The notes under the pieces are model-generated. The model had not been told where the DNA came from, ran no database searches, and was given only the letters and a program-made list of their open reading frames with translations. This document shows positions 1-6,149 of a stretch of 17,274 nucleotides of DNA, in pieces. Each line of letters starts with the position of its first letter. The stretch's first letter is position 1. Origin of the DNA: Syntrophobacterales bacterium (GTDB lineage Bacteria; Desulfobacterota; Syntrophia; Syntrophales; UBA6807); assembly GCA_021159265.1 (NCBI GenBank), contig JAGGSD010000268.1, positions 1 to 17,274 of the forward strand, read 5' to 3'. Position numbers and translations under genes: made by a program.

Positions 1-1
1 A

Positions 2-136
2 TTTTTTGAGCATAACGCAGAGATTGGGCGAAAAGACCTTAAATCAACAGAGTCTGAAATATGCCAAAGTATAATGGATATTCTGGCAGGCGGCGCAGCC
101 AGTATTTCTTTAAAGTATTCTGTGAATCGGGATTAA
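2..136 (+). CDS. C-terminal end of an unidentified protein (partial)
   Basis: One frame is open from the window edge to a TAA at 134-136, giving 44 residues that end in KYSVNRD. The fragment is mostly polar, with a small hydrophobic patch (SIMDILAGGAAS). I do not recognise the family. A strong Rho-independent terminator begins 8 bases after the stop, which supports this being the true end of a gene and its transcription unit. The start and most of the gene are outside the window, so no function is proposed. Confidence 0.45.
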   Translation, partial: FFEHNAEIGRKDLKSTESEICQSIMDILAGGAASISLKYSVNRD

Positions 137-144
137 TTTTATTT

Positions 145-174
145 ATAGGGGGATTTTTATCCCCCTATTTTTTT
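145..174 (+). terminator. Rho-independent terminator
   Basis: A perfect 10-bp inverted repeat, ATAGGGGGAT (145-154) and ATCCCCCTAT (159-168), encloses a 4-T loop and is followed by six T (169-174). The GC core, short loop and T tract are the textbook form for a + strand terminator. It separates the upstream partial gene from the protease gene. Confidence 0.92.
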
Positions 175-231
175 AACCGGGCTTTTCAGTAGATGAGTGT
201 TACTGTAAAGACCTGAATTAAAGTGTATGTT

Positions 232-1095
232 ATGGATAACCCATTCCTTTCTGATTATATTTCCGAAAAGAAAAAACGCGACATTCCTTACATCAATATT
301 CTGCTTTTTATTGTTACTCTATTAAGCACACTGGTAGCCGGCGCTATGCAGCAAGGGGTAAATCCACTTGAGGAACCTGAATTAATATGGAAGGGCATTC
401 CCTTTTCCTTTACATTGTTGTTAATACTGGGGACTCACGAATTTGGACACTATTTTTTATCCAGGAGACACAATATTGATGTGACACTTCCCTATTTTAT
501 TCCTGCGCCATCCTTAATCGGGACCTTTGGAGCGGTTATAAAGATGAAATCTCCCATATTGGACAGGAGAACTCTTCTCGATATCGGGGCAGCAGGACCT
601 CTCGCAGGAGTGGTTGTCGCCGTTCCAGTTCTTGTTATAGGACTTACCCTTTCTAAAGTTGTGCCTTATGCAGGTGAGAGCGGAATACGTCTTGGCAGTT
701 GCATCCTCTTTGCTTTTCTCAATTGGGTTATTCATGGTTCTCTGCCGGAAAACTCGAGCCTTATTCTCCACCCCATGGCTTTTTCGGGGTGGATCGGACT
801 TCTAGTCACTTCGTTAAATCTTCTTCCTGTAGGGCAACTCGATGGAGGACATGTAGCCTACTCAGTTTTTGGCGCCAGGCAAAATGTTATAGCAAAAGTA
901 ATAATGGTGGTTTTGCTTGTTCTGGGTCTTGTGAGTTGGAAGGGCTGGCTTGTGTGGTTTGTGCTTCTTTTATTTCTTGGTTTTCGTCATCCGCCGGTCG
1001 TTTACGATTGGATGCCTCTTGATAGAAAGAGAAAAATTGTGGGGTGGATAACACTTATCGTATTTGTTATTACTTTTATGCCTGCGCCATTTTAA
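232..1095 (+). CDS. Site-2 protease family (M50-type) membrane metalloprotease
   Basis: A predicted intramembrane zinc metalloprotease. Numbered from a GTG at 223 (290 aa), the zinc-binding HEFGH is at residues 72-76, inside a hydrophobic segment that starts near residue 62. The second metal motif, LDGGH, is at 206-210 after NLLPVGQ. Between them are GTFGAVIKMKSP (100-111) and GAAGPLAG (122-129), typical of the EGY1-like/archaeal-type M50 branch that lacks a PDZ domain. Several hydrophobic stretches (about 23-41, 62-80, 122-145, 155-171, 225-255, 272-288) fit a polytopic inner-membrane protein. Neither start has a good ribosome site. ATG 232 (287 aa) is preferred over GTG 223 because of its codon and a weak AAAG 8 bases upstream. 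It stands alone between a terminator and a repeat-rich gap, so its substrate cannot be inferred. Confidence 0.9.
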   Translation: MDNPFLSDYISEKKKRDIPYINILLFIVTLLSTLVAGAMQQGVNPLEEPELIWKGIPFSFTLLLILGTHEFGHYFLSRRHNIDVTLPYFIPAPSLIGTFGAVIKMKSPILDRRTLLDIGAAGPLAGVVVAVPVLVIGLTLSKVVPYAGESGIRLGSCILFAFLNWVIHGSLPENSSLILHPMAFSGWIGLLVTSLNLLPVGQLDGGHVAYSVFGARQNVIAKVIMVVLLVLGLVSWKGWLVWFVLLLFLGFRHPPVVYDWMPLDRKRKIVGWITLIVFVITFMPAPF

Positions 1096-1101
1096 GAAAT
1101 C

Positions 1102-1320
1102 GTAACCATTCACAAGTTCATGGTTCAACGTCCAGGGTTAAGGACAAAGGCAGCATTAAAAACCTGAAGTCCTCGTCAGAAATGCTCATTTTCGCAAATA
1201 ATTGCAGATTTGGTTCCAGATTTTGTTTCTGGCCTGACGAAGCTGACGCTTTTCTCGTAAATACACATCCCAAATGCAGTCCGGGGACAAGAATGGAACC
1301 TTGAACCCGTGAACGGTTAC
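1102..1320. repeat. 219-bp element bounded by inverted heptad repeats
   Basis: The left end GTAACCATTCACAAGTTCAT (continuing GGTT, 1102-1125) is an imperfect reverse complement of the right end at 1297-1320, which finishes GTGAACGGTTAC; 20 of 24 positions match. Read outward, both ends are built of 7-base units beginning AAC or GAA and finish with GAAYGGTTAC. The left array spans 1102-1139 on the - strand and the right one 1297-1320 on the + strand. The interior has no credible gene. It looks like a small non-autonomous element or a pair of facing repeat arrays; no transposase or clear target duplication is seen. Confidence 0.55.
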
Positions 1321-1390
1321 AAGAAATCAATCCTTGACAGCCCCGTAAGAACCAGCCATTCTATGACAAAATGATCTGCTTCAGGCGAAC

Positions 1391-1409
1391 GCTCAGTCGA
1401 ACGGCAAAA
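1391..1409. repeat. 19-base repeat, exact inverted copy at 4331-4349
   Basis: GCTCAGTCGAACGGCAAAA at 1391-1409 is the exact reverse complement of 4331-4349. A related core (CTCGACTGAG, GTTGTCGAAG) occurs at 6037-6056. It resembles the TTCGA/CTCAG-type dispersed repeats common in environmental bacterial genomes. Confidence 0.6.
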
Positions 1410-1522
1410 TAATTAAAAACGATCACGAAACCACGGAGAAATAGTTCGGCAAGCTCACTACAAGTCATTCTGAGCATTCGATGGTTCCCAGGGAACTTTG
1501 AACCTGAGTAGTTATGTATTAT

Positions 1523-1655
1523 TGACGGTTTCGCAAAAAGTTACAGAAACACTTTCTTGTCATTCTGAGCGATAGCGAAGAATCTGATATCATCGGGATT
1601 CTTCGTCGCTCCGCTCCTCAGAATGACACGGCGTGGACTTTTTACAAGCGCATCA
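1523..1655. repeat. MITE-like palindromic element, copy 1
   Basis: A 133-bp element with degenerate terminal repeats: TGACGGTTTCGCAAAAAGT on the left, and the complement of TGATGCGCTTGTAAAAAGTC on the right. A long internal palindrome has arms at 1559-1585 and 1597-1627; both carry GTCATTCTGAG and GAAGAAT(C), and the right arm is longer by a few bases. Its core (1559-1645) matches the reverse complement of 12061-12147 at 82 of 87 positions. It ends 41 bases before the miaB start, so its folded RNA could lie in the miaB leader. Confidence 0.82.
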
Positions 1656-1696
1656 TTATCAGCATGTAATAATTTTATTGGTGAGGATAAGGTAAA

Positions 1697-3034
1697 ATGC
1701 CGGATCAGAAATATCTCTACATCAAAACTTTCGGGTGTCAGATGAATGTACATGATTCTGAGCAGATCGAAGGATTGCTTAATAAGGAAGGATATCAAAA
1801 AACAGACGATGAAAAAAGAGCCGATCTTGTAGTTATTAATACCTGCAGTATAAGGGAGAAGGCGGAACAAAAAGCGTACAGCATGCTGGGAAGGTTCAGA
1901 CGTTTAAAGGAGCTGAACCCTGAATTGATAATCGGGGTAGGGGGGTGTCTTGCTCAGCAGTTGGGCCGTAGATTGTTTAAAAAAGCTCCCTACCTTGATC
2001 TGGTCTTCGGAACCCATAATATACATCTTCTTCCCGGGATGATACAACAGATCAAAAGTGGTAAAACCCGGGTTGTAGAAACGTCGTTTCACGAATCTGT
2101 AAAGTCCCTGGGTATCAGAACACTGCCTGGTAATGGTTGTGTCAGCTCTTATGTAACCATTATGCAGGGTTGTAACAATTTCTGCTCTTACTGTGTTGTC
2201 CCCTACCTGAGGGGAAGGGAAGAGAGCAGGGAAAGCAATGATATTATCGACGAGATCAAATTTCTTGCAGATCACGGTGTAAAGGAAGTAACTCTTCTTG
2301 GCCAAAATGTGAACTCGTATGGGAAAACTTTACCCAATGGCTCAACATTTCCCACGTTATTAAAGAGGATAAGTCATATAAAAGGAATAGAGCGAATTCG
2401 ATTCACTACTTCACACCCAAAAGATTTGTCCGATGATCTTATCATGTGTTATGACACAATAAATAAATTGTGCAAGCATATTCATCTTCCTGTTCAATCG
2501 GGATCCGATTACATTTTAAAGAGGATGAACAGGCGTTATACATCTGAAGATTATATTAAAAAGGTTAAAAAACTGAGAGAAATATGCCCGGATGTAAGTA
2601 TTACGTCCGATATCATTGTGGGATTTCCCGGTGAATCGGACAATGATTTTCAAAAAACTATTGACCTTATGGAAAAAGTAAGATTTGATAATACTTTTTC
2701 ATTTAAGTTTTCACTTCGGGAAGGGACCACAGCAGAAAAATTGGATGGTAATATAGAAGACGGTATAAAGAGCAAAAGACTTTCTATCTTGCAATCGCTC
2801 CAGGAAAAACATAGTATGGAAATTAATAAGAATCTGGAAGGAAGCGTGGCAAACGTTCTTGTGGAAGGGTTTAGTAAAAATGATCGAGCCGATATTACTG
2901 GAAGAACGTCAACCAACAAGATTGTCAATTTTACTGGTGATATCAGCACAGTCGGTAAGATTGTGCCAGTAAAAATAATTAAAGCTTATGCACATTCCCT
3001 GAGGGGCGAAATGATTTTAAAAGAGAGGAATTGA
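1697..3034 (+). CDS. miaB: tRNA-2-methylthio-N6-dimethylallyladenosine synthase
   Basis: A radical-SAM methylthiotransferase that adds the 2-methylthio group to i6A37 in tRNAs reading UNN codons, using two 4Fe-4S clusters. The N-terminal UPF0004 domain has the three cluster cysteines C14 (KTFGCQMN), C50 (VINTCSIRE) and C84 (GVGGCLAQ). The radical-SAM motif CNNFCSYC gives C159, C163 and C166, followed by VPYLRGREESR. A TRAM domain occupies about 380-445. The 445-aa length is normal. The ATG at 1697 has AAGG and GAGG sequences 4 to 13 bases upstream and gives the canonical start. A MITE copy lies just upstream. The next gene starts 2 bases after the stop, implying co-transcription. MtaB and RimO are the alternatives, but the length and the REKAEQK motif favour MiaB. 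Confidence 0.96.
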   Translation: MPDQKYLYIKTFGCQMNVHDSEQIEGLLNKEGYQKTDDEKRADLVVINTCSIREKAEQKAYSMLGRFRRLKELNPELIIGVGGCLAQQLGRRLFKKAPYLDLVFGTHNIHLLPGMIQQIKSGKTRVVETSFHESVKSLGIRTLPGNGCVSSYVTIMQGCNNFCSYCVVPYLRGREESRESNDIIDEIKFLADHGVKEVTLLGQNVNSYGKTLPNGSTFPTLLKRISHIKGIERIRFTTSHPKDLSDDLIMCYDTINKLCKHIHLPVQSGSDYILKRMNRRYTSEDYIKKVKKLREICPDVSITSDIIVGFPGESDNDFQKTIDLMEKVRFDNTFSFKFSLREGTTAEKLDGNIEDGIKSKRLSILQSLQEKHSMEINKNLEGSVANVLVEGFSKNDRADITGRTSTNKIVNFTGDISTVGKIVPVKIIKAYAHSLRGEMILKERN

Positions 3035-3036
3035 CA

Positions 3037-3537
3037 ATGTTAATTGAAATGAAGGTGTTTGGTCTGGCCATTGATCCAATAACCAGTACTCCTATCGTAA
3101 TCTTGAAAGATCTGGAAGAAAAGAGGGTTATTCCCATATGGATAGGTTTATTTGAAGCCAGCGCCATAGCAACCGAATTAGAAAAGGTTAGCTTCTCAAG
3201 ACCGATGACACATGACCTTGTGACGGAAATGCTGAATGTTCTGGGGGTTAAGGTTCAAAAAATTGTAATTAATGATCTTAAAGATAATACGTTTTTTTCA
3301 GTCATACACTTAATGAAAAATGGCGAAGATATTATGGTTGATTCTCGTCCCAGTGATGCAATCGCCATTGCTCTGAGAGCCGGAGCTCATATATTAGTGG
3401 ACGAAAAGGTTATAAAAAAATCGATGAATATGGATTTTGGAAAGAAGACGTCGGATCTTAGCACGTATTCAGGGGAGAAATTGAAGGAATTTTTAGAGAA
3501 TCTTTCTCCTGAAGACTTTGGTAAGTATAAGATGTAA
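3037..3537 (+). CDS. Bifunctional nuclease family protein (DUF151/BFN)
   Basis: A 166-aa protein with the BFN (DUF151, PF02577) fold. It has the family pattern EKRVIPIWIG (28-37), then a helix with AIATELE, RPMTHDL (55-61), and DSRPSDAIAIALRAGAHI (102-119). Plant BFN1-type members have been assigned RNase and DNase activity, but most bacterial members are uncharacterised, so the cellular role is open. ATG 3037 is chosen over TTG 3031 because AGAGGA (3024-3029) sits at correct spacing. The gene begins 2 bases after miaB stops, so the two are probably one operon; this pairing is common in deltaproteobacteria. The polar Lys/Glu-rich tail after about residue 125 is variable in the family. Confidence 0.9.
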   Translation: MLIEMKVFGLAIDPITSTPIVILKDLEEKRVIPIWIGLFEASAIATELEKVSFSRPMTHDLVTEMLNVLGVKVQKIVINDLKDNTFFSVIHLMKNGEDIMVDSRPSDAIAIALRAGAHILVDEKVIKKSMNMDFGKKTSDLSTYSGEKLKEFLENLSPEDFGKYKM

Positions 3538-3616
3538 GTGGAGATGCCAGAACCTTTATTCTGACCAACTGCGTTTTTTGTGCAGATCTTAGTGTCAGGG
3601 GTCAGGAATCGCAAAT

Positions 3617-3658
3617 GAACATCGAACACCCAACTTCGAATGTTGAATGGTGAAAATG
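3617..3658. repeat. Heptad array, six units
   Basis: Six consecutive 7-base units start at 3617, 3624, 3631, 3638, 3645 and 3652. They read GAACATC, GAACACC, CAACTTC, GAATGTT, GAATGGT and GAAAATG. The first two or three positions (GAA/CAA) are fixed and the rest vary. No coding function is evident. Confidence 0.75.
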
Positions 3659-3695
3659 AAGTGTCCTGGTATCGGATGCCTTTTTGTTGTTAGCT

Positions 3696-3722
3696 ACCAC
3701 GAAGGACACGAAGAGCACAAAG
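3696..3722. repeat. Nonamer array, three units
   Basis: Three 9-base units, ACCACGAAG, GACACGAAG and AGCACAAAG, follow each other exactly. Related units AGACACAGA and GGCACAAAG occur at 5954-5971, and a complement-type set of three nonamers is at 6075-6101. It is a dispersed intergenic repeat of unknown role. Confidence 0.6.
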
Positions 3723-3820
3723 AAACTTTTTTTATCTTCTTGCTCTTTGTGGTAAAAAAGTATCTTGTTCGGTTACGGTTTTGCCGCATTAGTTCCGTAG
3801 TTCCTTAGTAGTAGAGTTCT

Positions 3821-3882
3821 TGCCTGCTTGTGCGTTGCCTGTCTGCGTGCGGACACGCACAGGCAGGCACGCAGACAGGCAA
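3821..3882. repeat. Nested palindrome with pseudoknot topology
   Basis: Arms TTGCCTGTCTGCGTGC (3835-3850) and GCACGCAGACAGGCAA (3867-3882) are perfectly complementary over 16 bases. A second pair, TGCCTGCTTGTGCG (3821-3834) and CGCACAGGCAGGCA (3856-3869), matches at 13 of 14. The arms interleave as a-b-a'-b', so the RNA could form either hairpin or an H-type pseudoknot (the arms share 3 bases). There is no T tract, so it is not a simple terminator. Confidence 0.75.
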
Positions 3883-4027
3883 AAATGGCAAAAGAATTTA
3901 ACCAGGTGGGAGGGGGTAAGGAGTAAAAAATAATCCTCTAATCCTTTCCCGATTTGCGAATTTTGATTTCCGGTTTATCCGGGTTAAGATTAATATCTTA
4001 AATACTGATGCTTGATGGGGTTTTCTC

Positions 4028-4258
4028 ATGAAGGAAGAAACTCGACGACTTTATCTGAAGACAGGTGATCATGTAATTCACCTTCGATATCCGGAGTGGG
4101 GTTTTGGTGTAGTTGTCGAGGAACGGAATTCCAACATATTGGGTGGGATGTCATATGTAAGGATAGGCTTCAGAGATGGTAACACAAGGGTATTTGACAA
4201 TAATTTTGCCAATTCATGTTGTTGTTACCATGCGGGAATAAGGAGATGTTCTGATTAG
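4028..4258 (+). CDS. Small SH3-like (DUF3553-like) protein with a Cys-rich C-terminus
   Basis: A 76-aa frame with ATG at 4028 and a G-rich GATGGGG about 9 bases upstream. Residues about 12-60 (GDHVIHLRYPEWGFGVVVEE ... YVRIGFRDGNTRVFDNNFAN) have the pattern of small SH3-like beta-barrels such as DUF3553: a 'basic-hydrophobic-PEWG-G-V' strand pair, then 'V-F-DG-TR-D--FAN'. The tail CCCYHAGIRRCSD has four cysteines and a histidine, suggesting metal binding or redox chemistry; that part is inference. The gene is isolated between repeats and its partner is unknown. The composition is protein-like and the match to an SH3-type pattern supports a real gene, but the family is assigned by eye. Confidence 0.65.
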   Translation: MKEETRRLYLKTGDHVIHLRYPEWGFGVVVEERNSNILGGMSYVRIGFRDGNTRVFDNNFANSCCCYHAGIRRCSD

Positions 4259-4292
4259 TCTGACTCACTGTATGTTTTAATCTAAGGCGGCC

Positions 4293-4323
4293 AACCTTGA
4301 ACCTTTGAACTGTGAACGGTTAC
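4293..4323. repeat. Heptad array ending in GAACGGTTAC
   Basis: 7-base units AACCTTG, AACCTTT, GAACTGT and GAACGGT followed by TAC. Compared with 1297-1320 it has exactly one extra heptad, the best sign that the unit of change is 7 bases. A false upstream TTG start for xerC falls inside it. The inverted 19-base repeat (4331-4349) follows 7 bases later. Confidence 0.75.
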
Positions 4324-4412
4324 TGGATTCTTTTGCCGTTCGACTGAGCTCACACCGAAGCCAATTTTGCGCGAATTTTACAATTAAGGGACTAATAAAA
4401 AAGGATAGTCAG

Positions 4413-5345
4413 GTGGAAAATGCTACCAGGGATTTTGGCGCTTACATTGAGATCGAAAGAAATCTTTCGCCACATACAAAAAGGAATTATCTGAGTGACT
4501 TAAGGCAATTTCAGAATTTTCTTTTGGAAAATAATATCTCTGCAAGGGGAAGAGATAATGATCAGGTTATTAATATAGATCAAACGACAATAAGGGCATT
4601 CCTCGCTTTTCTTTATCGAAAGAAGATAAAGAAAGTTACTATTTCAAGGAAGATTTCAAGCCTCAGGGCTTTTTTTAAATACTTGCTTCGCGAGGGGAGA
4701 GTAAAAAATAATCCGGCTGAAGTGATTCACACCACAAAAGTTGACAAATACCTGCCCACATTTTTATCTGTAGATGAAGCTTTCTCTCTTACAGGAGCCG
4801 AATTTAAAGATGATGTTTTCGGATTGAGGGATAAGGCGATCATTGAACTGCTTTACTCTTCCGGTATTCGAGTCAGTGAACTTACGGGTCTTAACGTTGA
4901 TGATATTGATTGGAACTCCAGCCTGGTCAAAATACGAGGTAAGGGTAAAAAAGAGAGAATCATTCCTGTCGGTGGGCCGGCGCTGAAAGCTTTGAAAAAC
5001 TATGTTCGGAAAAGAGACGAACTGTTGAAAAAGAACTTGACTAATGATATTAATCCACCTTTTTTTCTTAATAAATCTGGCACAAGAATAACCACGAGAA
5101 GTGTGGGGAGGTTACTTGATAAGTATGTTCTTCTAAGCGGCATAAATAAAAAAATTGGTCCTCATGTTCTCAGGCATACTTTTGCCACTCACTTACTGGA
5201 TGGAGGCGCTGACCTCAGAATCATTCAGGAATTACTTGGTCATGAAAGTCTTTCCACTACACAGAAATATACATCCACGAGTATGAGCAGGTTGATGGAA
5301 GTATATGATAAAGCGCACCCGAAAGCAAAAAGGAGGAGCAGCTAA
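4413..5345 (+). CDS. xerC: Tyrosine recombinase XerC
   Basis: A site-specific tyrosine recombinase that resolves chromosome dimers at dif during division, normally with XerD and FtsK. From GTG 4413 it is 310 aa. The N-terminal SAM-like DNA-binding domain starts with FGAYIEIERNLSPHT. The catalytic set is visible: Arg153 in SGIRVSEL, the GKGKKER lysine region (176-182), HVLRHTFATHLL (H251, R254), His277 in LLGHESL, and Tyr286 in TQKYTS. GTG 4413 has AAGGA about 8 bases upstream and gives a standard N-terminus; frames starting earlier run through repeats. The adjacent hslVU favours XerC (as in the codV-hslVU order of Bacillus) over XerD or XerA; a solo XerH-like recombinase is less likely. The stop is 6 bases from hslV. 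Confidence 0.92.
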   Translation: MENATRDFGAYIEIERNLSPHTKRNYLSDLRQFQNFLLENNISARGRDNDQVINIDQTTIRAFLAFLYRKKIKKVTISRKISSLRAFFKYLLREGRVKNNPAEVIHTTKVDKYLPTFLSVDEAFSLTGAEFKDDVFGLRDKAIIELLYSSGIRVSELTGLNVDDIDWNSSLVKIRGKGKKERIIPVGGPALKALKNYVRKRDELLKKNLTNDINPPFFLNKSGTRITTRSVGRLLDKYVLLSGINKKIGPHVLRHTFATHLLDGGADLRIIQELLGHESLSTTQKYTSTSMSRLMEVYDKAHPKAKRRSS

Positions 5346-5351
5346 TATATT

Positions 5352-5936
5352 ATGAAGATAAAGGGAACGACTATACTGTCTGTAAGGCATAAAGGAAAGG
5401 TTACGGTAGGCGGGGATGGTCAGGTAACACTGGACGTTACCATATTGAAGCACGGTGCCCGGAAGATCCGTAGATTATACCACAATAAAGTGATAGTCGG
5501 ATTTGCCGGGGCAACCGCTGATGCATTTACACTCTTTGAAAGATTTGACCAGAAGCTGGAGCAATACAATGGTAATCTCTTGAGGGCTGCTGTTGAATTG
5601 GCTAAAGACTGGCGAACTGACAGGGTTTTGAGACATTTGGAAGCGCTGATGATTGCTGTCAGCATGGATAAATCTCTAATTATTTCCGGCACCGGAGACG
5701 TAATTGAATCTGATGATGCAGTTATGGCCGTTGGTTCGGGAGGACCATATGCACTGGCAGCCGCCCGGGCTTTTATAAAATGTTCCGATCTGGATGCATC
5801 AGAAATCACCAGAGAAGCAATAAAAATTGCATCTGACATTTGCATCTATACAAATGACAAGATAGTTATTGAAGAACTTGACACAACTGTTGAAGAAAAA
5901 GTTGGTAATAAAAAGATAATCAAGAAAAAGCATTAG
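5352..5936 (+). CDS. hslV: HslV (ClpQ) ATP-dependent protease peptidase subunit
   Basis: The proteasome-related, threonine-type peptidase of the HslVU complex. The sequence opens MKIKGTTILSVRHKG. The conserved TT after a 5-residue leader makes Thr6 the likely catalytic N-terminal nucleophile after processing. GDGQVT (21-26), KIRRLYHNKVIVGFAGATADAFTLFERF, DWRTDRVLR and GSGGPYALAAARA follow the family closely. At 194 aa it is ~15-18 residues longer than the E. coli enzyme, mostly through a Lys/Glu-rich C-terminal tail (EEKVGNKKIIKKKH). The only near SD is GGAGG in the end of xerC, about 16 bases upstream, which suggests translational coupling to xerC. Confidence 0.96.
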   Translation: MKIKGTTILSVRHKGKVTVGGDGQVTLDVTILKHGARKIRRLYHNKVIVGFAGATADAFTLFERFDQKLEQYNGNLLRAAVELAKDWRTDRVLRHLEALMIAVSMDKSLIISGTGDVIESDDAVMAVGSGGPYALAAARAFIKCSDLDASEITREAIKIASDICIYTNDKIVIEELDTTVEEKVGNKKIIKKKH

Positions 5937-6149
5937 TAAATACTCAGGTTCAAAGACACAGAGGCACAAAGCTTATTTGGTTTGCTATATTATTAACAAA
6001 ATGCAAAAGATCTCTGTCCAATGATACGCTTGACGGCTCGACTGAGGTTGTCGAAGTCTGCGCTCAGCCAAACCGTGTCTTTGCCTCTCTGTGCCTACTT
6101 GAATGGTTACGTTTGTTTTTAAATTTAATGTGTAAGAAACGAGGATCTT
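5937..6149. repeat. Intergenic repeats between hslV and hslU
   Basis: The 213-base gap splits hslV from hslU, which usually abut. It has imperfect inverted ends (5949-5972 and 6075-6103) built of 9-base-like units. 15 bases at 5941-5955 recur inverted at 1496-1510. A TTCGA/CTCAG-type core is at 6037-6068. The terminal motif GAATGGTTAC (6101-6110) is shared with three heptad arrays. No gene or terminator is seen; GAGGA for hslU is at 6141-6145. Confidence 0.6.

Larger units (their letters stand above)
1096..1696. other. 601-base gene-free region made of dispersed repeats
   Basis: No convincing gene lies here; open frames on both strands are short and run through repeats. In order it holds: an element bounded by inverted heptad repeats (1102-1320); a 19-base sequence at 1391-1409 that recurs inverted and exact at 4331-4349; a short heptad pair at 1494-1507, of which 15 bases (1496-1510) recur inverted at 5941-5955; and a full MITE-like palindrome (1523-1655). 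Only the last ~40 bases before miaB look like an ordinary leader. Confidence 0.75.
3538..4027. other. 490-base gene-free region with several repeat types
   Basis: No plausible gene is visible. It contains a heptad array (3617-3658, preceded by two GGTCAGG-like units at 3593-3606), a 9-base-period array (3696-3722), and a strong nested palindrome (3821-3882). A purine-rich stretch (about 3905-3930) and a short leader to the small gene at 4028 follow. I see no T-tract terminator after the bifunctional-nuclease gene. Confidence 0.7.

Noticed and set aside
1118..1330. 70-aa open frame on the - strand
   Set aside because: It lies across the repeat-bounded element, has no family-like pattern and no ribosome site; chance openness is enough.
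3617..3658. CRISPR-like array
   Set aside because: Units are only 7 bases, directly adjacent and without spacers; no cas genes are nearby.
3714..3755. Possible terminator (CACAAAGA ... TCTTTGTG with a T run)
   Set aside because: The T run lies in the loop and the stem is followed by A-rich sequence on the + strand, with no T tract on the - strand either.
4305..4412. N-terminal extension of xerC from a TTG at 4305
   Set aside because: It starts inside a heptad array, crosses the inverted 19-base repeat, has no homology-like content, and GTG 4413 has a good ribosome site and standard N-terminus.
5941..6110. Insertion sequence between hslV and hslU
   Set aside because: The inverted ends are imperfect, there is no gene inside and no target duplication, so only a repeat mosaic can be supported.
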